This document shows, piece after piece, positions 1-8,279 of a stretch of DNA of 64,000 bases. The notes beneath the pieces are model-generated. The model made no database searches. It saw only the letters and a list, made by a program, of their open reading frames with translations, and was not told the DNA's origin. Position 1 is the stretch's first letter. Every line of letters begins with the position of its first letter. A program made the position numbers and the translations under genes. The stretch covers positions 1 through 64,000 of the forward strand of contig NZ_BOMI01000065.1 in assembly GCF_016862115.1 (NCBI RefSeq). The letters run 5' to 3'. Source of the stretch: Paractinoplanes deccanensis (lineage in GTDB: Bacteria; Actinomycetota; Actinomycetes; Mycobacteriales; Micromonosporaceae).

Positions 1-786
1 TCAGCCCGTCGGCCCCACCTTCACTGCGGCGACCTGCTCCGCGGCAGCCTGCTTGGCGTCGTCACCCGAGCTTTCGTGAGGCGCGGGCCCGCATGCTGCA
101 ACCGTCTTCGGCGCGGCCGGCGGGCCGGGGTCTCGCTCCGGCGGGCGCGGCGGCGGTGCACTCGCCGCCGAGGTGGACGACTCTCGCAGCTGCGCACAGC
201 GCTCGCGACAGAAAGCGCCCGCGGCCGCAACGGAGCCGGGAGCGCGGCACTGTTTCAAGCCCCCATAGCGGAGCTCTCGATGATCGCAACGAAACGTCTC
301 ACGCTCCGGCGAACAATTGCGCGCTCGGGTGTGGTCGCGCATGGGGGGGGTCAATTCCGCTCCGGTGAACAGCCGCAACTGCCGCATAAGCAATTGTCCC
401 GCACCGGGGACGGCTCATGTCAGTATTGGATCATGCCACTTTCCATCATTTCCGCGCCGCGTCGATGACGCTTCCACGCGGACCGCAATCTTGAGCCGGC
501 GGTCATGGCGTTTCGGCAACTCGCCGGCCGCCCCACAGGAGCGGCACCCCAATGGCGGCGCAATCGGACGGGTTGGCGGCGAAGCAGCGTTGACGTCGCG
601 GCGAAGAGGCCGCCGGTCGCGGACATGACGTCACAGGCGGTGTGCGGCGGCAAAACAGGGCGGCGCATGGCCGCGGTCAGCCAGTCCGTCTGGCCGAGGG
701 CATGGATCACCGAGGGACGGACGCCCTGCCACCAGCGGCAGGGCAGAAGCCGACGGCGCACCCGGCAGGTGAGCCTGCCGGACCGC
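1..786. other. no convincing gene (left-edge intergenic region)
   Basis: Several overlapping open frames exist here on both strands, but all are arginine/proline-rich, low-complexity translations typical of empty frames in very GC-rich DNA. None has a good ribosome binding site or a recognisable domain. A frame on the minus strand reaches the left edge, so the tail of a gene outside the window cannot be excluded. No tRNA, terminator or repeat was seen. Confidence 0.5.
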
Positions 787-2739
787 CTACTGCTCGGCGT
801 CGTGTTTGGCCATGGTCTCCTGACGCTCGGGCTCCTCGCGGAGGATGGCCGCGTCGAGCCATGTGTCCGGAAGCGCGAAGCCGTCGACCAAAGTGCGCAT
901 GTGCGGCCGCAACGAGCGGAGCAGGTCGTTGACGGCGTTGGTGACGGCCTTGGAGCGGGCAGGGGTCAAGCGCTGGTGTTCGAGGAACCAGCCGCGGTCG
1001 GCCTCGATGGTGGTCAGGGCGTACAGGTCGCAGACGCGGGACAGCAGGGCCTTGACGTCGGGGTCCTCGGTGCGCTCGATGCCGGCGACGAAGGCCTCCA
1101 GCACCACGCGGTCGATGTGGGCGGTCGCCGTCTTGAGGACGTGGTCCTGGACGTCGTTGAAGATGTCGAAGGGGCGGTCCTTCTTCGTGGCGGCGCCTCG
1201 GCGCAGGCGGCGGATCACGCCCTCGAGGACGTGCTTCTCGCGGTCCTCCAGCATTTTCAGCTGCCAGCCACGGTCGGTGAGCGCGACGTCGTCGCCTCGG
1301 CCGGGGACGGCGTCGACGAGGCGCTGGATGAGGGAGCGGGCCGCCGTGCGTTCCAGCACCATCTCGCGGACCTGGTCGGCGACGAACGCCGTGCGGCCCC
1401 AGCCGTCGAGCGAGCCGAACGCGTCGCGGTAGCCGGTGAGCAGGCCCTTCGCCACCAGCTGGAGCAGGACCGTGTTGTCGCCCTCGAAGGTGGTGAACAC
1501 GTCCGTGTCGGCCTTGAGGCCGGGCAGCCTGTTCTCGGACAGGTAGCCCGCGCCGCCGCACGCCTCGCGGCAGGTCTGGATGGTGTGGGTGGCGTGCCAC
1601 GTCTGGGCGGCCTTGAGCCCGGCCGCCCGCGATTCGAGCTCGCGCTGGTCGTGCTCGGCGGCGTCGGCGCCGGCCACCTGCACGTCGTGCATCTTGGCGA
1701 CCAGTTCCTCCTGGCCGAAGTGCAGCGCGTAGGTCTTGGCGAGCGCGACCAGCAGCTTGCGCTGGTGGGCGAGGTAGTCGTTGAGGGCCACCTCGCGCCC
1801 GTGGCCGGGCGCGCTGAACTGGCGGCGCACGTCGCCGTAGCGGACCGCGATGGTCAGCGCGACGCGGGTGGCCGCCGAGGACGCGCCGCCGACGCTGACG
1901 CGGCCGCGCACCAGCGTGCCGAGCATCGTGAAGAAGCGGCGGGTGTCGTTCTCGATCGGGCTGGAATACGTGCCGTCCTCGGCGACCTGACCGTACCGGT
2001 CGAGGAGCATGTCGCGGGGCACGGTGACGTGGTCGAAGCTGAGCCGGCCGTTGTCGACGCCGAGCAGGCCCGCCTTGTGCCGGTCGTCGCCGATGGTGAC
2101 GCCGGGCATCGGGTTGCCGTGCTGGTCGCGGATCGGCACGAGGAACGCGTGCACGCCGCGCCTCTCGCCCAGCGTGATCAGCTGGGCGAACACGACCGCC
2201 ATGCGGCCGTCGCGCGCCGCGTTGCCGATGTAGTCCTTGCGGGCCGCCTCGTGCGGCGTGTGCAGGTCGAAGGTGCCGGTGGCGGGATCGTAGACGCAGG
2301 TGGTGCGCAGCCGGTGCACGTCGGAGCCGTGACCGGTCTCGGTCATCGCGAAGCAGCCCATGAGCTCGGCCGACATGATGTCGCGGACGTAGGCCTCGTG
2401 ATGGCGTTCGGTGCCCAGCGCGGACACGGCGCCGCCGAACAGGCCCCACTGCACGCCGGCCTTGACCATGAGGGACAGGTCGACGTGCCCGAGCATCTCG
2501 GCGGCGACCACCGCGGCGCCCGGGTCGAAGCTTCCCCCGTACGCCGAAGGGAAGGCGGCCGTGACGCCGAGATCGGCCGGCAGCTCGGTGAGCAGGCCGG
2601 TGATGCGCGCCCGGGCCTCGTCGATGCTCTCGCCCGGCACCGGCGTGAACCGGCTGTCGTCGAGGCGCTCGCGGGCGGCCCGCCGGATGTGCGCCCAGCG
2701 GCCGTCGAGCACGTCACGCAGCGCAGCCGAGTCGATCAT
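787..2739 (-). CDS. acyl-CoA oxidase / dehydrogenase family flavoenzyme
   Basis: A 650-residue FAD enzyme expected to catalyse the first alpha,beta-dehydrogenation of an acyl-CoA thioester in the cytoplasm (fatty-acid beta-oxidation type). Visible family marks are the flavin/substrate motif TETGHGSD at residues 133-140, the central beta domain with the HKAG segment near 221, and the C-terminal EACGGAGY motif at 392-399 that carries the catalytic-base region of peroxisomal-type acyl-CoA oxidases. Length matches acyl-CoA oxidases (about 650) rather than the shorter 380-residue dehydrogenases. The ATG at 2739 has a GGGAGAG site upstream. It is divergent from a TetR gene, with two palindromes between them, so repression by that TetR with release by an acyl-CoA ligand is a reasonable inference. 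Oxidase versus dehydrogenase activity cannot be settled by sequence. Confidence 0.88.
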   Translation of the reverse strand: MIDSAALRDVLDGRWAHIRRAARERLDDSRFTPVPGESIDEARARITGLLTELPADLGVTAAFPSAYGGSFDPGAAVVAAEMLGHVDLSLMVKAGVQWGLFGGAVSALGTERHHEAYVRDIMSAELMGCFAMTETGHGSDVHRLRTTCVYDPATGTFDLHTPHEAARKDYIGNAARDGRMAVVFAQLITLGERRGVHAFLVPIRDQHGNPMPGVTIGDDRHKAGLLGVDNGRLSFDHVTVPRDMLLDRYGQVAEDGTYSSPIENDTRRFFTMLGTLVRGRVSVGGASSAATRVALTIAVRYGDVRRQFSAPGHGREVALNDYLAHQRKLLVALAKTYALHFGQEELVAKMHDVQVAGADAAEHDQRELESRAAGLKAAQTWHATHTIQTCREACGGAGYLSENRLPGLKADTDVFTTFEGDNTVLLQLVAKGLLTGYRDAFGSLDGWGRTAFVADQVREMVLERTAARSLIQRLVDAVPGRGDDVALTDRGWQLKMLEDREKHVLEGVIRRLRRGAATKKDRPFDIFNDVQDHVLKTATAHIDRVVLEAFVAGIERTEDPDVKALLSRVCDLYALTTIEADRGWFLEHQRLTPARSKAVTNAVNDLLRSLRPHMRTLVDGFALPDTWLDAAILREEPERQETMAKHDAEQ

Positions 2740-2763
2740 GAGGCTCTCCCAACGCGAGACCGC

Positions 2764-2805
2764 CTGGTACAGGTTGTACCCCGTCGTGGGTACAGACTGT
2801 ACCAG
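2764..2805. promoter_or_regulatory. twin TetR-type operator palindromes
   Basis: Two 15-base inverted repeats of form GGTACA-N3-TGTACC lie at 2766-2780 and 2789-2803, each with perfect 6-base arms; their centres are 23 bases apart. The flanks also mirror each other (CTGG at the left, CCAG at the right), making the whole block a larger palindrome. It fills the gap between the divergent acyl-CoA oxidase and TetR starts, so it probably controls both. Confidence 0.8.
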
Positions 2806-2818
2806 CTATCCTGAGCCG

Positions 2819-3433
2819 ATGAGCTCAGCGGCGGTCAGGAGGGACACCATCGCCGCGCGGCGCGCGGGTGGCAGCAACCACCGCGACCGCATCGTCGCGG
2901 CGGCCGTGCGCGCGATCGAGGAGCACGGCGGCGACGCGGGCCTCGCCGTCATCGCCGACCTGGCCGGACTGCCTCGCCCCCACGTCTACCGCCACTTCAC
3001 CGGCAAGGACGAGCTCGACCGTGCGGTGGCCCGGCACGCCGCGAAGACGCTCGGCGCCTGGATCCGCCCGTCGCTGACCGTGCGCGGCACGCCCCCGCAG
3101 GTGATCGAGGGCCTGATCACGCGGGTGCTCCAGTGGGCCGCCGAGCATCCCAACCTCTACCGCTTCCGGGTGCGCCTCGGCCCCGGCGAGGCGGTGCCGC
3201 AGCTGACCGGCGCCCTCGCGGCCTACCTGGGCAACGACGGCCCGCCCGAGCACGTGGTGGCCGGCGTGATCGGCATGGTCGACGCGAGCGTCCTGTGGTG
3301 GTTCGAGCACCGCGACCAGATCGACCAGCGGGCCCTGAGCGCGTCGCTCTCCGCCCAGGTGTGGCTGCTGCTCTCCGCCGCGCTCACGACCCTCGACCCG
3401 GCCGCCGCGCTCACTCCGTCGTACGAGGGCTGA
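2819..3433 (+). CDS. TetR/AcrR family transcriptional regulator
   Basis: A 204-residue one-component regulator. The N-terminal helix-turn-helix ends in the typical PHVYRHFTGKDEL segment (about residues 55-67), followed by a divergent ligand-binding helical domain. The open frame extends upstream, but the ATG at 2819 starts just after the two operator palindromes and leaves the usual short N-terminal arm, so it was chosen. It is divergent from the acyl-CoA oxidase, and its stop is one base before the next regulator gene. Likely role (inference): autorepressor that also controls the oxidase. Confidence 0.85.
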   Translation: MSSAAVRRDTIAARRAGGSNHRDRIVAAAVRAIEEHGGDAGLAVIADLAGLPRPHVYRHFTGKDELDRAVARHAAKTLGAWIRPSLTVRGTPPQVIEGLITRVLQWAAEHPNLYRFRVRLGPGEAVPQLTGALAAYLGNDGPPEHVVAGVIGMVDASVLWWFEHRDQIDQRALSASLSAQVWLLLSAALTTLDPAAALTPSYEG

Positions 3434-3434
3434 C

Positions 3435-4094
3435 GTGCGCGCCCGTCCCTCGCTGAGCCCCGAGCTGATCATCGACGCGGCCAGCCGGCTCGCCGCGACG
3501 TCCGGGGCCGAGGCGCTGACCGTACGCCGTCTGGGCAAGGAGCTGGGCGCCGATCCCACGGCCGTCTACCGGCATTTCCGCGACCGCGACGAGATCGTCC
3601 TCGAGGTGGCCGACCGCCTGATCGGCCAGATCATCGAGGAGCTGCCGGCCGGCCTGCCCTGGCGGGAGCGGCTCGACTGGCTGGGCCGCGCGCTGGTGCG
3701 CACCTTCGTCGGCCATCCGGCGATCGCCCCCACCGTCGCGATGCGCACGACGCGGCGCCCGGGCGAGTTCCGCACCGTCGAGGTCATTCTGGGCGCGCTG
3801 CGCGAGGCCGGGCTCGGCGACCGGCAAGCGGCGGTGCACCACCGGGTCTTCGCCGACACCCTCCTGTCGTACGCGGGCATGTGCGCCGGCTACGCCACCC
3901 TGGAGGAGCGCAGCCGCCGCGGCGACGAGTCGGCGTGGGCCCGCGAATACCAGCAGCTTCCCGCCGCGGACTACCCGAACATCGCCGCCGTGCGGCCGCA
4001 TTTCGCCACAGTGGACGACGACGTGGTCCTGACCGGCCTGCTCGGCGCCCTGCTCGACATGATCGAACGCGAAGCCACAAGTCAACGGCGTTGA
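3435..4094 (+). CDS. TetR/AcrR family transcriptional regulator
   Basis: A 219-residue regulator starting with GTG one base after the preceding TetR stop, so the two are co-transcribed. The DNA-binding domain covers about residues 10-55 with the motif TAVYRHFRDRDEI; the C-terminal half resembles the TetR_C domains of actinobacterial regulators. A perfect palindrome overlaps its last codons and sits ahead of the SIS-domain gene, which is therefore a candidate target. Two adjacent, unrelated TetR genes in one transcript suggest that they regulate different neighbours. Confidence 0.85.
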   Translation: MRARPSLSPELIIDAASRLAATSGAEALTVRRLGKELGADPTAVYRHFRDRDEIVLEVADRLIGQIIEELPAGLPWRERLDWLGRALVRTFVGHPAIAPTVAMRTTRRPGEFRTVEVILGALREAGLGDRQAAVHHRVFADTLLSYAGMCAGYATLEERSRRGDESAWAREYQQLPAADYPNIAAVRPHFATVDDDVVLTGLLGALLDMIEREATSQRR

Positions 4095-4095
4095 C
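4081..4095. promoter_or_regulatory. perfect 15-base palindrome upstream of the SIS gene
   Basis: The sequence GTCAACG-G-CGTTGAC has perfect 7-base arms. It overlaps the stop codon of the second TetR gene and lies 29 bases before the SIS-domain ATG. It may be an operator for that gene. Which regulator binds it is unknown; it differs from the GGTACA palindromes upstream. Confidence 0.5.
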
Positions 4096-4124
4096 AACGG
4101 CTCGCCGATGACGAGGATGGGCGG

Positions 4125-5057
4125 ATGACCACAGCACTCGCGTCGATGATCGCCGCACAGCCGGACGTCATCGACTCGCTGGCCTCCGCCGGCCCCGCCA
4201 CCGCCGAGCGCCTGGCCGGCGCGACCCGGATCTGGCTCGTCGGCACCGGCACCAGCCTGCACGCGGCCGAGCTGGGCGCCGCCGCCCTCGAGACGGCCGG
4301 CGCCGACGCCCGCGCGATCCCGGCGAACCGCTTCACCTCCGTGCGCCCGGGCGACGCCGCCATCGTCCTCACGCACACCGGCCGGACGGCGCACGCCCTG
4401 CGCAGCCGCCGGGTCGCCCTGGACGCGGGCATCCCGCTCGTCTCGATCACCGGCCCGGACTGCGACTGGCCCGACGCCGTGCGCACCCCGATCGCCGAGA
4501 CCTCCGAGACGTACACCGTGAGCTACACCGCCGCCCTGACCGTGCTCGCCGGCATCGCCCACCAACTCGGTGCGCCGGGTCTCGACCCCGCAGCCGTACG
4601 GCAGACAGCGTCGCGCGTGCGAGAGGTGCTCGCCGAGCCGGGCATCGACGCGGTGCCCCTGCCCGCCCGCGCCATGGCGATCGTCGGCCCCGGCAACTGG
4701 GCGGTGACGGCCCGCGAAGGCGCCCTCAAGATCCGGGAGGGCGCCCGGATCCTGTGCGAGGGCTTCGACCCGGACCGCCTGCTGCACGGCGCCGCGGTGC
4801 CCTACAGCGCCTCGGACACCCTGCTGGCCCTGGCGCCGTCCGACGAGCTCACCGCGGGCCTCGCCCACGCCGCCCGCGTCACCGGCATGGGCGTCTTCAT
4901 CCTGCGCGGCGAGGAGGGCGACGGGCTGCTCGCCCAGATCCCGATGACGGTGCGGTTGCAGCTGCTGGCGCTGCGCTTCGCCCGCCAGCGGGGCCAGAAC
5001 GCCGACGTCGCCATCACGGGAGCCTGGGCCGACCACGCCCTGTGGGAGGCCCTCTGA
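4125..5057 (+). CDS. SIS-domain phosphosugar-binding protein
   Basis: A 310-residue protein with two sugar isomerase (SIS) folds and no glutaminase domain. The first SIS has the GTGTSLHAAE loop near residue 40. The second starts near residue 182 with VGPGNWAVTAREGALKIRE, which resembles the isomerase half of glucosamine-6-phosphate synthase (GlmS). Stand-alone proteins of this kind act on amino-sugar phosphates or sense them. The ATG at 4125 lies 30 bases after the second TetR gene. Substrate is not predictable; an AgaS-like deaminase/isomerase is one possibility. Confidence 0.8.
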   Translation: MTTALASMIAAQPDVIDSLASAGPATAERLAGATRIWLVGTGTSLHAAELGAAALETAGADARAIPANRFTSVRPGDAAIVLTHTGRTAHALRSRRVALDAGIPLVSITGPDCDWPDAVRTPIAETSETYTVSYTAALTVLAGIAHQLGAPGLDPAAVRQTASRVREVLAEPGIDAVPLPARAMAIVGPGNWAVTAREGALKIREGARILCEGFDPDRLLHGAAVPYSASDTLLALAPSDELTAGLAHAARVTGMGVFILRGEEGDGLLAQIPMTVRLQLLALRFARQRGQNADVAITGAWADHALWEAL

Positions 5058-5108
5058 CTCTCGGCAGCGCCCGGCAATCTCTCAGCGCGCGCTCAGCAAC
5101 GCCCGGCA

Positions 5109-6449
5109 ATGCTGTGCCCCATGATCATCGCCGAGCTCGCCGTCGTCCTGTCCTCGGCCGTGCTGGTGGCGGCGTGGTGGCTGCCGGCCGCCGCCCGCCG
5201 GCGCACCGCGGTCGGTGCCGCCGCCGTGACCATCGCCGGTGCTTTGTGGACCCTGCCGGACCCGCGCTGGCAGATCCTGCTGCTGCTGGGCGCGGACCTC
5301 CTCGCCGGCGCGCTCTGGCTGCTCGGCCGGGCCCGGTGGCGGCTCGCGCTGCCGGCCACGGTGCTCAGCGCCGTCCTCGTGCTCGCCGGCGCCGGGGCGG
5401 CCTGGGCGCTGCCCGTACCGTCGTTCCCGCCGTTGTCCGGGCCGTCGGCGGTGGGCACCACGGTGCTGCAATGGACGGATGCCGCCCGTGACCGCCGTAC
5501 CGTGGTCGTGCAGTTGTGGTATCCGGCCCAGCACGTGTCCGCCGACGCGCCGCGGGCGCAATATCTCGGCCGCACCCGCCGCGAAGCCGACACCGTCGCG
5601 GACGCGGTGGCCGGCTATCTCGGGGCGCCCGGCTTCCTGCTCGACGGCCCGGCCCGCGCCCACACGCACGCGGTGCCCGACGCGCCGCCGGCGGACGGCC
5701 GCTTCCCGGTCGTCCTGTTCTCGCCCGGGCTCGGCGGGGTGCGCACCCAGAACACGGCGTGGGCCGAGGACCTGGCGAGCCGCGGCTACGTGGTGGCCGG
5801 CGTGGACCACCCGTACGACTCGGCCGTGGTCGTCCTCGCCGACGGCAGCGTGGTGCGGACTCGCGTCGCGTCCAGCGGGAACAGGGCCGAGGACGACCGG
5901 CGGCGCATCACCTGGACCACGACGCGGGCGGCCGACCTGAGCTTCGTCCTCACCCAGCTGAGCGCCCTCGGCGCGGGGCCCCTCGCGGGACGGCTCGACA
6001 CCACGCACGCGGCGGCGACCGGCCATTCCGTCGGCGGGGCCGCCGCCATGCGCGCCGCCGAGCGCGACCAGCGCTTCACCGCGGCCGTCAACCTGGACGG
6101 CGGCCTCGACGCCGACCAGGCCCCGCCGCGTCAGCCCGTCCTCGCGCTGACCCACGAGGTGCGGGACCAGGCGGACACCGACTATGTCGAAAGGCTGACG
6201 AAGGCGCTCGACGGCGGGCGCGCGACCAGCTACCGGCTCAGCGTGCCCGGCAGCGCCCACCTCACCTTCACCGACGCCCCGCTCTACCTGCCACCGGTCC
6301 CCTCGCTGGTGGGCTCCCTCGGCCGCACCGAGAGCGTGCGGATGACGGCGGAGACGACCGCCGCGTTCCTCGACGCCACCCTGCGCGGCAAGGCGGTCGA
6401 CCTGCCCGCGACGCTGGGAAGGTACGGCGAGGTGTCGGTGCGGCGGTAA
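5109..6449 (+). CDS. membrane-anchored alpha/beta hydrolase, PAF-acetylhydrolase/lipase-like
   Basis: A 446-residue protein. The first ~105 residues hold three or four hydrophobic segments; the rest is an alpha/beta hydrolase placed on the far side of the membrane. The nucleophile elbow GHSVGG puts the serine at residue 307. FSPGLGG (about 208) fits the oxyanion region and GSAHLTF near the end fits the catalytic histidine. This layout resembles the plasma PAF-acetylhydrolase (isoform II) and cutinase-like lipase group. Two ATG starts (5109, 5121) are possible; neither has a strong ribosome site. Substrate (ester of lipid or polyester) is inferred only. Confidence 0.75.
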   Translation: MLCPMIIAELAVVLSSAVLVAAWWLPAAARRRTAVGAAAVTIAGALWTLPDPRWQILLLLGADLLAGALWLLGRARWRLALPATVLSAVLVLAGAGAAWALPVPSFPPLSGPSAVGTTVLQWTDAARDRRTVVVQLWYPAQHVSADAPRAQYLGRTRREADTVADAVAGYLGAPGFLLDGPARAHTHAVPDAPPADGRFPVVLFSPGLGGVRTQNTAWAEDLASRGYVVAGVDHPYDSAVVVLADGSVVRTRVASSGNRAEDDRRRITWTTTRAADLSFVLTQLSALGAGPLAGRLDTTHAAATGHSVGGAAAMRAAERDQRFTAAVNLDGGLDADQAPPRQPVLALTHEVRDQADTDYVERLTKALDGGRATSYRLSVPGSAHLTFTDAPLYLPPVPSLVGSLGRTESVRMTAETTAAFLDATLRGKAVDLPATLGRYGEVSVRR

Positions 6450-6496
6450 GCGTCTCGTAAGGGTCCGGCCCGCCCGGCCGCCGATACGGTGTGCCC

Positions 6497-7069
6497 ATGA
6501 GAAAGCTCTGCTTGTCGATGGCAGCGGCGGCCCTGGTCCTGACGGCCTGCGGAACCGGCGCCGAGGAACCCGCCGGCTCCGCGCCGCCCGTGCCCAGCAG
6601 CGCCGCGACCGCGACGTCCGCGGCGCCCACCGCGACCGCCACGACCGCGACCGCGACCGTGCCCGCCGTTCTCAAGTTCACCGGCACGACCCTGGACGGC
6701 GAGGCTTTCGACGGGGCAACGCTGGCCGGCAAGCCCGTGGTGTTCTGGTTCTGGGCGCCCTGGTGTCCCAAGTGCCAGGCCGAGGGACCCGCCGTCGCCA
6801 AGGCCGCCGCGAAGTACGGCGACAAGGTGCGCGTCGTCGGCATCGCCGGTCTCGACAAGAGCAAGGACGCGATCAACCAGTTCGTCGACCGGACCGGCAC
6901 CTCCGGCATCGTCCACCTCGACGACCGGACCGGTGCGCTCTACAAGCATTTCGGGGTCACCTCCCAGTCGTCCTACCGGTTCGTCAGCCCCGGCGGCGGC
7001 ACGGAGTCCGCGACCGGGCCCCTGGACGAGCGGGAGCTCGCCGACCTCATCGACCAGCACACCGCCTAG
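6497..7069 (+). CDS. thioredoxin-like lipoprotein (TlpA/ResA-type redoxin)
   Basis: A 190-residue exported thiol-disulfide protein. The signal peptide ends in a lipobox LTAC with the lipid-modified cysteine at residue 18, followed by an alanine/threonine-rich linker. The redoxin fold carries the active site WCPKC (cysteines 90 and 93). A GTG six bases upstream is also possible, but the ATG gives a normal signal peptide. Its stop abuts the start of the CcdA-like gene, so electrons probably flow from cytoplasmic thioredoxin through CcdA to this protein, for cytochrome c maturation or repair of exported proteins. Confidence 0.85.
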   Translation: MRKLCLSMAAAALVLTACGTGAEEPAGSAPPVPSSAATATSAAPTATATTATATVPAVLKFTGTTLDGEAFDGATLAGKPVVFWFWAPWCPKCQAEGPAVAKAAAKYGDKVRVVGIAGLDKSKDAINQFVDRTGTSGIVHLDDRTGALYKHFGVTSQSSYRFVSPGGGTESATGPLDERELADLIDQHTA

Positions 7070-7915
7070 ATGGACGACATCACCTTCGCGCTGGCCGCCG
7101 GCCTCGTCGCCGCGTTCAACCCGTGCGGCTTCGCCATGCTGCCCTCCTTCCTGGCCATGCTCGTCTCCGGGCCGGGCGGCGTGGTCCGCGCCCTGCGGCT
7201 GTCGGCCGCCATGACCACGGGCTTCGTCACCGTCTTCGGGATCATCGGCTTCGTCATCAGCGTCGCGACGGCCCCGATCCAGCAGCACCTGCCCTGGGTC
7301 ACCGTGGTCACCGGCGCCGCCCTGGCCGGCCTCGGCTGCTGGATGCTGACCGGGCGCGAGCTCTCGCTGCCGATACCCCGGCTCACCGTCGGAGGGCCGA
7401 CCGGCTCGTTCCTCGCCCTCTACGGCTACGGCGCCTCCTATGCCGTCGCCTCGCTGTCCTGCACGATCGCGCCGTTCCTCGCCGTGACCGGGCTGGTCTC
7501 CGGGTCCGGTGACATCGTGAACGGGCTGACGGCCTTCATCGCCTACGGGCTCGGCATGGGACTCGTCGTCGGCCTGCTCGCCATGCTCGTCGCCTTCGCG
7601 CGGGACACCGCCGTGCGCAGGACCCGCGCCGTCCTGCCGCACATCCGGCGCATCAGCGGCGCGTTCCTGCTCCTCGCCGGCGTGTACGTCGCCTACTACG
7701 GCTGGTACGAGCTTCGCCTCATCGCCGGCGACACCGCCGGTGACCCGATCGTCGGCACGGTCACCGAGATCCAGGGGCAGATCACCACCTGGCTCGACGC
7801 CATCGGCATCTGGTGGATAGCCGTGGCCTTCGCCCTCACGGCCGCGACCGCCCTCACCCTGCGGGCAGCCCGTCAGACCCGCACCGCGGACACGGACGCC
7901 GAGAAGGCCGGCTGA
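7070..7915 (+). CDS. ccdA: CcdA/DsbD-like transmembrane thiol transporter
   Basis: A 281-residue integral membrane protein with six or more hydrophobic helices. It moves reducing equivalents across the membrane. The two conserved cysteines are in FNPCGFAMLP (helix 1, about residue 20) and SLSCTIAPF (helix 4, about residue 131), both typical of CcdA. It starts directly after the stop of the thioredoxin-like lipoprotein, indicating translational coupling and a shared pathway. No other cytochrome c biogenesis gene lies nearby, so a general extracytoplasmic reductant role is possible. Confidence 0.88.
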   Translation: MDDITFALAAGLVAAFNPCGFAMLPSFLAMLVSGPGGVVRALRLSAAMTTGFVTVFGIIGFVISVATAPIQQHLPWVTVVTGAALAGLGCWMLTGRELSLPIPRLTVGGPTGSFLALYGYGASYAVASLSCTIAPFLAVTGLVSGSGDIVNGLTAFIAYGLGMGLVVGLLAMLVAFARDTAVRRTRAVLPHIRRISGAFLLLAGVYVAYYGWYELRLIAGDTAGDPIVGTVTEIQGQITTWLDAIGIWWIAVAFALTAATALTLRAARQTRTADTDAEKAG

Positions 7916-7946
7916 CCACCCGCGGATCAGCCGGCCCCACAGCCTC

Positions 7947-8279
7947 TCAAGCCGCCACGTACACCCAGGCCGTCTCCCCCGACGCCAGCGGTGCCGCCAC
8001 GCGGCGGTAGTCGTCCACCTCGTACTCGTCGGCCCTGGCCAGGTCCTGCTCGGTCACCTCGAACGCCGAGCCGTCCACGCCGTCGGCGGGGTCGGAGCTG
8101 GCGATCAGGATCGGGTGGTGCGTCTCGCCGCTGACCTCCAGCACGTGCGGGTCGGTGATCCTGACCTGCTCCAGGCGAAAGCCCGTCAGGCGATCGGGGC
8201 GCCCGGCCAGCTCGCGGCCGAACGTGGCGCGCTGCACCGCCGGGTCGCGCAGGGTTCCGTACGAGAAAAGCACTGGCAT
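7947..8279 (-). CDS. gamma-glutamylcyclotransferase-like (AIG2/GGCT fold) protein
   Basis: A 110-residue protein with the N-terminal YGTLRDP motif of the GGCT/AIG2 fold and the acidic DEYEVDDYRR segment near residue 86 that supplies the catalytic glutamate in this fold. Such enzymes cyclise gamma-glutamyl amines or peptides; many small bacterial members are of unknown substrate. Its ATG follows the stop of the ABC-F gene with no gap, so translation is coupled to it and expression should depend on the leader attenuator upstream of that gene. Confidence 0.8.
   Translation of the reverse strand: MPVLFSYGTLRDPAVQRATFGRELAGRPDRLTGFRLEQVRITDPHVLEVSGETHHPILIASSDPADGVDGSAFEVTEQDLARADEYEVDDYRRVAAPLASGETAWVYVAA

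Noticed and set aside
505..2814. 769-codon plus-strand open frame opposite the acyl-CoA oxidase gene
   Set aside because: It is the antisense shadow of a clearly coding gene; composition is repetitive V/D/G/R and no domain is visible.
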